DNA from: Rhodocyclaceae bacterium UBA2271
GTDB taxonomy: Bacteria > Pseudomonadota > Gammaproteobacteria > Burkholderiales > Rhodocyclaceae
NCBI GenBank assembly: GCA_002347405.1
Contig: DDXB01000047.1
Location: forward strand, 39,371-103,370
Length of the DNA stretch: 64,000 nt
Direction: 5' to 3'
In this document: piece after piece, positions 33,646-44,696 of the stretch
How positions within the stretch are numbered: the first letter of the stretch is position 1
Layout: each line of letters starts with the position of its first letter
Notes under the pieces: generated by a model
Database searches by the model: none
Seen by the model: the letters and a program-made list of their open reading frames with translations, nothing else
What the model was told of the DNA's origin: nothing
Made by a program: the position numbers and the translations under genes

Positions 33646-34306
33646 AGACTTCAAGCGCGTCCTTGAAACGGCGCTGCTGGCGGCGGTCGAGCCGCTATCG
33701 CTGGCCGAACTGAAGAAACTGTTCGACGAGCCCTTCGACGACGATACCTGGCGCACCCTGCTGGACGACTTGCGCCGCGACTGGGCGGACCGTGGCGTGG
33801 AGTTGGTGCAACTCGCGTCGGGTTGGCGTTTCCAGACGCGCCCGGAGTATCAGGGCTTTCTCGACCGGCTGAAGAACGAAAGGCCGCAGAAGTATTCCCG
33901 GGCCGTCATGGAGACGCTGGCGATCATTGCCTATCGTCAGCCGGTCACGCGCGGGGACATCGAGGATATTCGTGGCGTTGCGGTATCGCCCAACATAATC
34001 AGGACGCTGGAAGGCCGCGGTTGGGTGGATACTGTCGGCCACCGCGATACACCCGGCCGACCGGCGTTGTATGCCACAACCAGAAAGTTTCTTGATGACT
34101 TGAGTCTGCGCAGCCTGTCCGAATTGCCGCCGCTGGCCGAGATTGAACGGATGATCGATGCCCAACCCCCCGAAGACCCCACCACGCCAGAAAACCCGCT
34201 CCCCGCAAGCACCACGCAGTCCGGTGGGCAGCCGACCGTCGAAGTCAGCGACAGCGAAAACAACTCCGCGCAAAGCGACGCCTTTTCGGGCGCCAACCCG
34301 AACTGA
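33623..34306 (+). CDS. scpB: Segregation and condensation protein ScpB
   Basis: A 227-residue winged-helix protein binding ScpA. Conserved ScpB segments ALLAAVEPLSLAELKKLFDE, QTRPEYQGFLDRL and AIIAYRQPVTRGDIEDIRGV are present. The last ~50 residues are a disordered Ser/Pro/Thr-rich tail that overlaps the rluB start in another frame by 149 nt. ScpA, ScpB and SMC together make the bacterial condensin. Confidence 0.93.
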   Translation: MLQLYKPEDFKRVLETALLAAVEPLSLAELKKLFDEPFDDDTWRTLLDDLRRDWADRGVELVQLASGWRFQTRPEYQGFLDRLKNERPQKYSRAVMETLAIIAYRQPVTRGDIEDIRGVAVSPNIIRTLEGRGWVDTVGHRDTPGRPALYATTRKFLDDLSLRSLSELPPLAEIERMIDAQPPEDPTTPENPLPASTTQSGGQPTVEVSDSENNSAQSDAFSGANPN

Positions 34307-35093
34307 CAAGCCGGCGCGGCCGGCGCAAACCGCGTCGGAACAGTCGACCGTCAAGCTGCAAAAAGCACTCGCCGATGCCGGCCTGGGTTCGCGCCGCGAG
34401 ATCGAGGAATGGATTGCCGCCGGACGCATCGCTGTCAATGGCGAGCCGGCGCATTTGGGGCAGCGCATCTGTGCTACCGACAAGGTCAAGGTCGGTGGGC
34501 GTCTCGTCAATTTGCACTTTGCCGCGCGCACACCGCGCGTGCTGGTTTATCACAAGCCAGAAGGCGAGATCGTCTCGCGCGACGACCCACAGGGCCGGCC
34601 GAGTGTATTCAATGCCCTGCCGCGCTTGCGCGGCGGACGCTGGGTCGCCATCGGGCGGCTTGATTTCAATTCCTGCGGCCTGTTGCTGTTCACCACCGAT
34701 GGCGCGCTGGCCAACCGCCTGATGCACCCGCGCTATGGCATCGACCGGGAATACGCAGTGCGGGTGCTGGGCGAAGTGAATGAGGCAGCCTTGAAGCAAT
34801 TGACCGATGGCATTGAACTCGAAGACGGCATGGCCAAGTTCATCCGGCTCAGGCCGGCGGGTGGGGAGGGCGCCAACCACTGGTACAACGTGACCCTGGA
34901 TGAAGGGCGCAATCGCGAGGTACGGCGCATGTTCGAGGCGGTCGGCGCCACCGTCAGCAGGCTGATGCGCGTGCGTTACGGGCCGATTGTCCTGCCGTCC
35001 AACCTGAAGCGGGGGCAAAGCCGCGAACTGACGGTCGACGAGGTACAGGCGCTGCTGAAAGTCCTCAAGGTTACCGAGGACAGCCGGGAATAG
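34158..35093 (+). CDS. rluB: 23S rRNA pseudouridine(2605) synthase
   Basis: A 311-residue RluB/RsuA-type enzyme. An S4 domain (~65-120, VKLQKALADAGLGSRREIEEWI) precedes the catalytic domain with GRLDFNSCGLLLFTTDG (catalytic Asp) and the C-terminal EGRNREVRRMFEAVG. The first ~60 residues are Lys/Arg/Pro-rich and are coded in the DNA that also codes the ScpB tail. No ATG, GTG or TTG lies nearer to the S4 domain, so the long overlap appears real. It modifies U2605 of 23S rRNA. Confidence 0.92.
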   Translation: MPNPPKTPPRQKTRSPQAPRSPVGSRPSKSATAKTTPRKATPFRAPTRTDKPARPAQTASEQSTVKLQKALADAGLGSRREIEEWIAAGRIAVNGEPAHLGQRICATDKVKVGGRLVNLHFAARTPRVLVYHKPEGEIVSRDDPQGRPSVFNALPRLRGGRWVAIGRLDFNSCGLLLFTTDGALANRLMHPRYGIDREYAVRVLGEVNEAALKQLTDGIELEDGMAKFIRLRPAGGEGANHWYNVTLDEGRNREVRRMFEAVGATVSRLMRVRYGPIVLPSNLKRGQSRELTVDEVQALLKVLKVTEDSRE

Positions 35094-35230
35094 GAATCCC
35101 GCCTTACCACCGGTCCCGCAAAGGGGATTCCCTTCGGTCACGCCGACTTTTGGTTCAGGCCATGCTGTACCACCTAACCGGCTTGTTCCGGTTAGCCTCC
35201 ACCGAATGCCGGTTTTACCCGTACCGGACT

Positions 35231-35254
35231 CGCCGTCCCGCCAGCGCCGACTTT
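35231..35254 (-). repeat. Repeat A copy upstream of the rimP promoter
   Basis: Exact consensus copy on the minus strand, ending about 30 bp before the rimP -10 box. Confidence 0.88.
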
Positions 35255-35283
35255 TGGCCTTTACTTGGCGGTGCATGTGCTTG

Positions 35284-35289
35284 TATAAT
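35284..35289 (+). promoter_or_regulatory. -10 box of the rimP-nusA-infB operon
   Basis: Perfect TATAAT in an otherwise GC-rich spacer. The region 16-18 bp upstream (TTACTT, 35261-35266) is a weak -35. Confidence 0.55.
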
Positions 35290-35350
35290 CAGCCGCTTTC
35301 CAGCGCATGGCCAACTATATTATTGGCAGCGTTTGGGGCAGGAATTGAAG

Positions 35351-35376
35351 AAATGGGCAGTTGCCCATTTTTTTTT
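35351..35376 (+). terminator. Leader terminator/attenuator ahead of rimP
   Basis: AAATGGGC-AGTT-GCCCATTT followed directly by a run of T: a Rho-independent terminator ending 17 nt before the rimP ATG. Leader hairpins of this type precede rimP in other proteobacteria, where NusA made by the operon is thought to control its own expression. The control model here is inference. Confidence 0.8.
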
Positions 35377-35393
35377 GGGGCGGCGGGAAGTGT

Positions 35394-35894
35394 ATGGCAG
35401 ATTTGGCAGGGTTGATCGAGCAGGCAGTTACAGGGCTAGGCTATGAACTCGTGGATTTCGAGACAAGTCCGCGGGCGCGCTTGTTGCGCGTGTTTATTGA
35501 TCGCCCCGCTGTGCCTGGTGCGCCAGCTGGTGAGCAGACGGAAAAACCCGGTGGTGTGACAGTTGAAGACTGTTCTCTTGTCAGCCATCAGTTAACGCGC
35601 ATGTTCCTGGTCGAGAATATCGACTATGACCGCCTTGAGGTTTCCTCACCCGGACTGGATCGGCCGCTGAAAAAACCGGCCGATTTCGAGCGCTTCGTCG
35701 GACACGAATTGCAAATAAAACTGCGTATCCCGGAGTCGCATGCCGGGGGGCAGGGGGCATCAGCCCCCCAGCGCAATTTTTCCGGCGTCATCCTCGGTTT
35801 GATTGAGGGTCGCCTGCGCCTCAAGACCGGCGAAGCCGAGCGCGAATTTGCGCTCGACAACATTGAAAAGGCACGGCTGGTACCTAAGTTTTAA
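35394..35894 (+). CDS. rimP: Ribosome maturation factor RimP
   Basis: A 166-residue protein needed for 30S assembly. The segments LGYELVDFE, LLRVFIDRP, VTVEDCSLVSHQLTRML-like and EVSSPGLDRPLKKPADFERFVG are the RimP signature. The start at 35394 gives MADLAGLIEQ; the longer frame would begin in the leader hairpin. Residues ~116-125 (SHAGGQGASAP) replace a short loop in the C-terminal domain and are coded by a GGGGGC-ATCA-GCCCCC hairpin, so a repeat has probably inserted here too. First gene of the nusA-infB operon. Confidence 0.92.
   Translation: MADLAGLIEQAVTGLGYELVDFETSPRARLLRVFIDRPAVPGAPAGEQTEKPGGVTVEDCSLVSHQLTRMFLVENIDYDRLEVSSPGLDRPLKKPADFERFVGHELQIKLRIPESHAGGQGASAPQRNFSGVILGLIEGRLRLKTGEAEREFALDNIEKARLVPKF
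35753..35768. repeat. G/C hairpin inserted in rimP
   Basis: GGGGGC-ATCA-GCCCCC, a perfect 6-bp stem in frame in the coding sequence, at a loop of the RimP C-terminal domain. Confidence 0.55.
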
Positions 35895-35935
35895 CCAGGC
35901 TTTAACTGAATTCGGAATTTGAACGGGAGATTGAA

Positions 35936-37420
35936 ATGAGTCGTGAATTACTGATGCTGGTCGATGCTCTGGCGCGGGAAAAGAACGTCGACAAGGACAT
36001 CGTCTTCGGTGCCCTTGAGCTTGCGCTCGCCTCGGCGACCAAGAAGCGCATCCACGACGAAGCTGATGTGCGCGTCGAGATTGACCGTGAAACGGGTGAA
36101 TTTGAGGCCTTTCGCCGCTGGCTGGTGCTGGATGACGAGGAAGTGGAAATTCCCGCCCAGCAGATCGGCCTGATCGAAGCGCGCGAACAGGTTCCCGACG
36201 TGCAACTCGATGAGTTCATCGAAGAGGCACTTGAGCCCATCGATTTCGGCCGCATTGGCGCCCAGACGGCGAAACAGGTCATTCTCCAGAAGATTCGCGA
36301 CGCCGAGCGCGAACAGGTATTGAATGACTTCTTGGCGCGCAAGGAGCATCTGGTGACCGGCACCATCAAGCGCATGGAGCGGGGCAATGCTATCGTTGAG
36401 GCGGGCCGGATCGAGGCGTTGCTGCCCCGCGATCAGATGATCCCGAAGGAAAACTTGCGGCCCGGTGATCGCGTGCGGGCCTGGTTGATGAAAATCGACC
36501 GTAGCGCGCGTGGTCCGCAATTGATCCTGTCGCGCACCGCGCCACAGTTCATCATGAAATTGTTCGAACTCGAAGTGCCCGAGATCGAGGACGGCTTGCT
36601 GGAAATCAAAGCTGCCGCCCGCGACCCAGGGGTGCGGGCCAAGATTGGCGTCAAGTCAAACGATCCGCGCGTCGATCCGATCGGCACCTGCGTCGGTATG
36701 CGCGGCTCGCGGGTGACGGCGGTGACCAATGAGTTATCGGGCGAACGGGTCGATATCGTGCTGTGGTCTGCCGATCCGGCTCAGTTCGTAATCGGTGCAC
36801 TGGCGCCAGCCGAAGTGAATTCGATTGTTGTCGATGAAGAAAAACATAGCATGGACGTCGTGGTCGATGAAGCCAATCTCGCCATTGCCATCGGCCGCAG
36901 CGGGCAGAATGTGCGCCTCGCTTCTGAACTGACCGGCTGGACGATCAACCTGATGACGGTCGAGGAATCCCAGGAGAAACAGCAGAAGGAGACTTCGAGT
37001 ACGCGCCAATTGTTCATGGACAAGCTGGATGTGGATGAGGAAGTGGCTGACATTCTTGTTCAGGAAGGCTTTACGACCCTCGAGGAAGTGGCCTATGTGC
37101 CGTTGGCCGAAATGCTGGAAATCGAGGCTTTCGATGAGGCAACGGTGAATGAGTTGCGTGATCGCGCCCGCAACATCCTGCTGACGGAAGCCATCGTCAA
37201 TGAAGAGGAACTGGAGAAGGTGGCGGACGACTTGCTCAACCTGGACGGCATGGATCGGCAACTAGCCGCCAAACTGGCCCAGCACGAGGTTTTCGACCGT
37301 GAAGGACTGGCCGACTTGGCCGTGGATGAGTTGATGGAAATGACGGATATCGATGACGAACGGGCCAAGGCTTTGATTACGGTCGCGCGCGCTCACTGGT
37401 TCGCCGATGAAAATCAGTAA
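35936..37420 (+). CDS. nusA: Transcription termination/antitermination protein NusA
   Basis: A 494-residue NusA. The N-terminal RNA-polymerase-binding domain (MSRELLMLVDALAREKNVD) is followed by an S1 domain (VTGTIKRMERGNAIVEAG), KH domains (IGTCVGMRGSRVTAVTNEL and AIAIGRSGQNVRLASELTGW) and two C-terminal acidic repeats (~360-494). It binds RNA polymerase and nascent RNA to control pausing, termination and rRNA antitermination. Second gene of the rimP operon. Confidence 0.96.
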   Translation: MSRELLMLVDALAREKNVDKDIVFGALELALASATKKRIHDEADVRVEIDRETGEFEAFRRWLVLDDEEVEIPAQQIGLIEAREQVPDVQLDEFIEEALEPIDFGRIGAQTAKQVILQKIRDAEREQVLNDFLARKEHLVTGTIKRMERGNAIVEAGRIEALLPRDQMIPKENLRPGDRVRAWLMKIDRSARGPQLILSRTAPQFIMKLFELEVPEIEDGLLEIKAAARDPGVRAKIGVKSNDPRVDPIGTCVGMRGSRVTAVTNELSGERVDIVLWSADPAQFVIGALAPAEVNSIVVDEEKHSMDVVVDEANLAIAIGRSGQNVRLASELTGWTINLMTVEESQEKQQKETSSTRQLFMDKLDVDEEVADILVQEGFTTLEEVAYVPLAEMLEIEAFDEATVNELRDRARNILLTEAIVNEEELEKVADDLLNLDGMDRQLAAKLAQHEVFDREGLADLAVDELMEMTDIDDERAKALITVARAHWFADENQ

Positions 37421-37429
37421 GGAGGCGAT

Positions 37430-40039
<2,610 letters not shown>

Positions 40040-40048
40040 TAATCGGCG

Positions 40049-40453
40049 ATGGTGACACGGCAAGCCCACGGGCACGGATTTTCGCGCAGCGACCGCGTAG
40101 CCGAGCAGATCCGCCGCGATCTGACGGAGTTGCTGCGGCAGGTGAAAGATCCACGGGTGGCGGATGTGCTGCCGCTGCTCACCATCACCGATGTCGAGGT
40201 AACTTCCGATTACACCCATGCCAAAGTTTTCTACACTTCTCTGGCGGGAGCAGAGCGTGCCAAGGATATCGCCAAGGGCCTGGGACACGCTGCCATCTTT
40301 TTGCGGCGTGAACTCGGTCGGCGTCTGCGCATTCACCACATCCCCGAGTTGCACTTCACTTACGATGCCTCCGTTGAACGCGGTAGCCGTTTGTCACGCC
40401 TGATCGACGAGACTGTGGCGGCTGACGTAGCCAACGACAATCAGGAGCAATGA
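40049..40453 (+). CDS. rbfA: Ribosome-binding factor A
   Basis: A 134-residue KH-fold 30S maturation factor, also needed for cold adaptation. RVAEQIRRDLTELLRQVKDPRV and DVEVTSDYTHAKVFYTSL are family segments. It lies 9 nt after infB and overlaps truB by 4 nt. Confidence 0.94.
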   Translation: MVTRQAHGHGFSRSDRVAEQIRRDLTELLRQVKDPRVADVLPLLTITDVEVTSDYTHAKVFYTSLAGAERAKDIAKGLGHAAIFLRRELGRRLRIHHIPELHFTYDASVERGSRLSRLIDETVAADVANDNQEQ

Positions 40454-41367
40454 ACGCGCCACGCCGCCCGCCACGCCGCAAGGTGGATGGCGTGCTGTTG
40501 CTTGACAAGCCGATTGGCATTAGTTCGAACGCGGCGTTGCAGCAGGTGCGGCGTCTGTTCAATGCCGCCAAGGCGGGTCATACCGGCACGCTTGACCCTT
40601 TGGCCACTGGTTTGCTGCCCCTCTGTTTCGGTGAAGCCACCAAGTTTGCCGGTGCGCTGCTGGATGCCGACAAGGCCTATTGCGCCACGGTGCAACTTGG
40701 CGTGATCACCGATACTGCCGATGCCGAAGGCCGTGTGCTGGAAACCCGTCCGGTGATCGCGGATGTGACGCTGGTCGAAGCCGTGCTGCCCCGTTTTATC
40801 GGGACTCAGCAACAAGTGCCGCCGATGTATTCCGCATTGAAGCGTGATGGCACGCCGCTCTACGAGTTGGCGCGGCAGGGTATCGAGGTGGCGCGTGCGC
40901 CGCGTCAGATCACCATTCATTCGCTCGAATTATCGGCTTGGTCGGGTGACCGCTTCGATCTGGCGGTGTCCTGCAGCAAGGGGACTTATGTGCGTACCCT
41001 GGCGGCAGATATTGGACAGGTGCTCGGTTGCGGAGCCCACCTTGCGGCCTTGCGTCGCACGCGGGTCGGCACGCTGGATGTGAGCAATGCCATTACTCTG
41101 GAAGGCATTGAAAATACACCGGCAACTGAGCGGGATACTTTGCTGATGCCGCCGGATGCGTTGCTGGCTGACCTGCCCGTTGTAGTGCTGACCGCCCAGG
41201 AAGTTGCGCGTCTGTTGCTTGGCCAGTCGGTTTCTTGGGTTGCCCTCCCCGTCGAGCGCTGTCGGCTCACCGGACCGCGCGGCTTTTTCGGTCTCGGTGA
41301 AATTACAAGTGATGGCTGGTTGCGGCCGAAGCGTCTGGTGATCACACAGACCGACGATTGCCTGTAA
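40450..41367 (+). CDS. truB: tRNA pseudouridine(55) synthase
   Basis: A 305-residue enzyme that makes pseudouridine 55 in tRNAs. The catalytic Asp is in GHTGTLDPLATGLLPLCFGEATKFA, and the N-terminal DGVLLLDKPIGISSN is typical. The C-terminal PUA-like part is present. It starts within the rbfA stop (ATGA) and is followed by a 196-bp spacer with its own rpsO promoter. Confidence 0.95.
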   Translation: MNAPRRPPRRKVDGVLLLDKPIGISSNAALQQVRRLFNAAKAGHTGTLDPLATGLLPLCFGEATKFAGALLDADKAYCATVQLGVITDTADAEGRVLETRPVIADVTLVEAVLPRFIGTQQQVPPMYSALKRDGTPLYELARQGIEVARAPRQITIHSLELSAWSGDRFDLAVSCSKGTYVRTLAADIGQVLGCGAHLAALRRTRVGTLDVSNAITLEGIENTPATERDTLLMPPDALLADLPVVVLTAQEVARLLLGQSVSWVALPVERCRLTGPRGFFGLGEITSDGWLRPKRLVITQTDDCL

Positions 41368-41383
41368 AAACTTGGGCAACTGT

Positions 41384-41413
41384 TTGAATAATCGGGTTAA
41401 CGGCGGGTATAAT
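41384..41413 (+). promoter_or_regulatory. Promoter for rpsO-pnp
   Basis: TTGAAT (41384-41389) and a perfect TATAAT (41408-41413) spaced 18 bp, 151 nt before the rpsO start. The long leader leaves room for the S15 autoregulatory RNA structure known in other bacteria; I cannot fold it with certainty. Confidence 0.7.
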
Positions 41414-41563
41414 CGCCGGCCTTGCCAATAGCAATGACGGCGAGATTCAGTGACGGCTTTGCCCAAGGGTAATGCCAATGCTGGAATGTCACTTTCTTGG
41501 GCGCAGTGCTCTATCAAACCGGGGCGGTGCCTGTTTCCAATTCAGCGTTTGAGAGAAAATCAT

Positions 41564-41833
41564 ATGGCCATTAATACCGCCGCCAAGGCGAAAATTGTTA
41601 CCGATTTCCAGCGCACCCAAGGCGACACGGGTTCCCCCGAAGTGCAAGTTGCCTTGCTGACTGCGCGCATCAACGACCTGACCGGTCACTTCAAGGCCCA
41701 CGTCAAGGATCACCATTCCCGTCGCGGTCTGCTCAAAATGGTGAGCCAACGCCGCAAGATGCTGGACTACCTCAAGGGAAAAAATGCCGACAGCTATCGT
41801 GAGCTGATTGCGCGTCTAGGTCTCCGCAAGTAA
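41564..41833 (+). CDS. rpsO: 30S ribosomal protein S15
   Basis: Exactly 89 residues from the ATG at 41564, the usual S15 length (INTAAKAKIVTDFQ...RELIARLGLRK). It binds 16S rRNA and typically represses its own mRNA. Longer frames upstream run into the leader and are not real. It is followed after 78 nt by pnp, the conserved order. Confidence 0.96.
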   Translation: MAINTAAKAKIVTDFQRTQGDTGSPEVQVALLTARINDLTGHFKAHVKDHHSRRGLLKMVSQRRKMLDYLKGKNADSYRELIARLGLRK

Positions 41834-41911
41834 CGCTGCTGTGCACGTTATCCGATTGCTGTGCCGGTGCGGCCGCAGGCTGTGCCGGCTTCCTTATTGA
41901 AAGGAATTGTT

Positions 41912-44023
41912 GTGCTGACACCCATCAAGAAAAGCTTTGTCTACGGTGCTCATACCGTGACGCTGGAAACTGCCGAGATCGCGCGCCAATCAACCGGCGC
42001 CGTTCTGGTGAACGTCGATGACACTGTCGTGCTCGCCACTGTCGTCGCCAAAGATGTCGCCAAGACCGGTCAGGACTTCTTCCCGCTGACGGTCGACTAT
42101 GTTGAAAAAGTCTATGCTGCCGGTCGCATCCCGGGCGGTTTCTTCAAGCGCGAGGGCCGCCCCTCCGAGAAGGAGGTCCTGACTTCGCGGCTGATCGATC
42201 GGCCGATCCGTCCGCTGTTCCCCGACGGCTTTTACAACGAAGTACAAGTCATCATTCACGTGCTGTCGAGCAATCCCGAAGTCGATCCGGACATTCCGGC
42301 GATGATCGGCGCTTCGGCGGCGCTGGCGATTTCCGGCATTCCCTTCAGCGGCCCGATCGGTGCCGCGCGGGTTGGCTACATCGCTGGCCAGTATGTGCTG
42401 AACCCGACGTTCAGCCAGTTGATCGAGAGCAAGCTTAATCTCGTCGTCGCCGGTACTCAGGCAGCCGTGCTGATGGTTGAGTCTGAAGCCCAGGAACTGT
42501 CCGAGGAAGTCATGCTGGGTGCCGTCGTCTTTGGACACGATCAGTTGCAGGCAGCCATCAAGGCCATCAATGAACTGGTTGAAGAGGCTGGCAAGCCCGA
42601 GTGGGACTGGCAGCCGCCGGCCAAGGACGACGCCCTGATTGCCAGGGTCGCGGCATTGGCCGAAGCCGATCTGCGCGAAGCCTATCGCATCACCAGCAAG
42701 CAAGCGCGCACCCAAAAGTGCCGCGAGATCTCGAACAAGGTTATCGAGGCGGTGTGCACCGGTGACGGCGCCCCTGATACAACCTCTGTCGGCAACCTGA
42801 TTTTTGATATTGAAGCCAAGATCGTGCGCAGCCAGATTCTTAATGGCGAACCGCGCATCGACGGTCGCGATACGCGCACCGTGCGTCCGATCGCCATCCG
42901 CCACGGCGTGCTGGCACGCACCCACGGTTCGGCGTTGTTTACCCGCGGTGAAACCCAGGCACTGGTCATCGCCACGCTGGGTACCGGCCGCGATGAGCAG
43001 ATCATCGATGCCCTGCAAGGCGAGCATCGTGATCGCTTCATGCTCCACTACAACATGCCGCCCTTCGCTACCGGTGAAACCGGCCGTGTCGGCAGCCCGA
43101 AGCGACGCGAAATCGGCCACGGTCGCCTTGCCAAGCGCGCCCTGCTGGCCGTGCTGCCGTCTCCGGAAGATTTCAGCTATTCGATGCGCGTCGTGTCGGA
43201 AATTACCGAATCGAACGGTTCCTCTTCGATGGCTTCGGTGTGCGGCGGTTCGCTCGCCCTGATGGATGCCGGTGTGCCGCTGAAGGCCCATGTAGCGGGC
43301 ATCGCCATGGGCCTGATCAAGGAAGGCAACCGTTTTGCCGTGCTGACCGATATCCTCGGTGACGAGGATCACCTGGGTGACATGGACTTCAAGGTGGCGG
43401 GTACCGAAGCTGGCATCACCGCGCTGCAGATGGACATCAAGATTCAGGGCATCACCAAGGAGATCATGCAGGTGGCACTGGCGCAGGCCAATGAAGCACG
43501 TCTGCACATCCTCGGCATCATGAATGCCTCGATGGGCGGACACCGTCAGGATGTGTCCGATTATGCTCCACGCATGATCACGATCAAGATCAATCCGGAA
43601 AAAATTCGCGATGTCATCGGCAAGGGTGGTGCCGTCATCCGTGCCCTGACGGAAGAAACCGGCTGCGTCATCGACATTGGGGATGAAGGTACCGTGACCA
43701 TCTCGTCCGTCAATTCCGATGCTGCGCAAGTCGCCAGGAAGCGTATTGAGGACATCACCGCAGAAGTCGAGGTTGGCAAGATTTACGAAGGCACGGTGCT
43801 GCGTCTGCTGGACTTTGGCGCCATCGTCCAGATCATGCCGGGCAAGGATGGCCTGTTGCATATTTCCCAGATCGCCAACGAGCGCGTGAATGCCGTTGCC
43901 GATCACCTGAAGGAAGGCCAGCTGGTGCGCGTCAAGGTCATCGAGACGGATGACAAGGGGCGTGTGCGTCTGTCCATGAAGGCTTTGCTGACCGAGCCTG
44001 CTGGCGAGGCCGCCGCGCAGTAA
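41912..44023 (+). CDS. pnp: Polyribonucleotide nucleotidyltransferase (PNPase)
   Basis: A 703-residue phosphorolytic 3'-5' exoribonuclease. It has two RNase PH domains (~10-220 and ~300-540), a KH domain (KINPEKIRDVIGKGGAVIRA) and a C-terminal S1 domain (GTVLRLLDFGAIVQIMPGKDG). The GTG at 41912 with AAAGGA upstream gives the family N-terminus; an in-frame GTG at 41861 would add a non-conserved extension. Last gene of the operon, ending in a clear terminator. Confidence 0.96.
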   Translation: MLTPIKKSFVYGAHTVTLETAEIARQSTGAVLVNVDDTVVLATVVAKDVAKTGQDFFPLTVDYVEKVYAAGRIPGGFFKREGRPSEKEVLTSRLIDRPIRPLFPDGFYNEVQVIIHVLSSNPEVDPDIPAMIGASAALAISGIPFSGPIGAARVGYIAGQYVLNPTFSQLIESKLNLVVAGTQAAVLMVESEAQELSEEVMLGAVVFGHDQLQAAIKAINELVEEAGKPEWDWQPPAKDDALIARVAALAEADLREAYRITSKQARTQKCREISNKVIEAVCTGDGAPDTTSVGNLIFDIEAKIVRSQILNGEPRIDGRDTRTVRPIAIRHGVLARTHGSALFTRGETQALVIATLGTGRDEQIIDALQGEHRDRFMLHYNMPPFATGETGRVGSPKRREIGHGRLAKRALLAVLPSPEDFSYSMRVVSEITESNGSSSMASVCGGSLALMDAGVPLKAHVAGIAMGLIKEGNRFAVLTDILGDEDHLGDMDFKVAGTEAGITALQMDIKIQGITKEIMQVALAQANEARLHILGIMNASMGGHRQDVSDYAPRMITIKINPEKIRDVIGKGGAVIRALTEETGCVIDIGDEGTVTISSVNSDAAQVARKRIEDITAEVEVGKIYEGTVLRLLDFGAIVQIMPGKDGLLHISQIANERVNAVADHLKEGQLVRVKVIETDDKGRVRLSMKALLTEPAGEAAAQ

Positions 44024-44044
44024 TCATCCGCGGCGGCGGTGCAA

Positions 44045-44073
44045 CAAAAAAGGACGCCTGGCGTCCTTTTTTG
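44045..44073. terminator. Bidirectional terminator between pnp and dksA
   Basis: AAAAAAGGACGC-CTG-GCGTCCTTTTTT: a short GC stem flanked by A and T runs. It serves pnp on the plus strand and, by symmetry, dksA on the minus strand. The remaining ~120 bp up to dksA show no gene. Confidence 0.92.
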
Positions 44074-44192
44074 TTTGAAGTTAGCAAGTTGCTGGCTCAG
44101 GACGAGGGGGTTGAAAGTTGATTTTCCTCGATGCCGGCTTGCGTCGAAATGGCCTAATCGGGGCTGATCCGCGATTCCTCAGCCGAGAAAAC

Positions 44193-44618
44193 TTACTTGG
44201 CTATTTGTTTCTCTCTGCGCTCTTCGAGTTCCTTGCAGTCAATGCACATGGTTGCAGTCGGGCGTGCTTCCAAGCGTTTCAGGCCGATTTCAACGCCGCA
44301 GCTTTCACAATAACCATATTCACCCTCTTCGATTAGATTGATCGACTCGTCGATCTTCTTGATCAGTCTGCGCTCGCGGTCGCGATTGCGCAATTCGAGG
44401 GCGATGTCGGATTCCTGGCTGGCCCGATCATTCGGATCGGCAAATACCGTTGCCTCATCCTGCATGGTATGAACCGTACGCTCGATGTCGCCTGCCAACT
44501 CGAGTTTGAGCGCATCGAGAATTTTCCGGAAGTGCGCGAGTTGCTTCGCGCTCATGTACTCCTCGTTCTTCTTGGGAACGTAAGGGGCAATCTGTTTTTG
44601 CTGAAACTCTTCGGCCAT
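44193..44618 (-). CDS. dksA: RNA polymerase-binding transcription factor DksA
   Basis: A 141-residue DksA. It has a coiled coil with the acidic tip (~65-85, DEATVFADPNDRASQESD) and a zinc finger with four Cys in YCESCGVEIG and TMCIDCKEL. With ppGpp it lowers rRNA transcription and activates amino-acid genes. It is the last of three minus-strand genes, with its own promoter in front. Confidence 0.95.
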   Translation of the reverse strand: MAEEFQQKQIAPYVPKKNEEYMSAKQLAHFRKILDALKLELAGDIERTVHTMQDEATVFADPNDRASQESDIALELRNRDRERRLIKKIDESINLIEEGEYGYCESCGVEIGLKRLEARPTATMCIDCKELEERREKQIAK

Positions 44619-44644
44619 CGTTGCTCCGCCAGAAAAAATACGAC

Positions 44645-44673
44645 GTTATAAACGAAACATACTTATGCTGCAA
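44645..44673 (-). promoter_or_regulatory. dksA promoter
   Basis: On the minus strand, TTGCAG (44668-44673) and TATAAC (44645-44650) are spaced 17 bp, ~27 nt before the dksA start codon. Five of six bases match consensus in the -10. Confidence 0.65.
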
Positions 44674-44696
44674 GTCCTTACTTCGGGGCGAAAACC

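Larger units (their letters stand above)
35094..35393. other. rluB-rimP spacer: promoter, repeats and leader hairpin, no gene
   Basis: The 300-bp spacer holds a partial repeat A (35141-35153), a short direct pair GGCTTGTTCCGGTTAGCC, a full inverse repeat A (35231-35254), a TATAAT box at 35284-35289 and a terminator-like hairpin (35351-35376). I see no gene. It is the position where the rimP operon promoter and leader RNA are expected. Confidence 0.7.

Noticed and set aside
35094..35393. tRNA gene ahead of rimP, as in some gammaproteobacteria
   Set aside because: No cloverleaf, T-arm or CCA end could be found in the spacer.
41990..43906. 638-codon open frame on the minus strand
   Set aside because: Antisense to pnp; His/Gln/Arg-rich composition typical of shadow frames.
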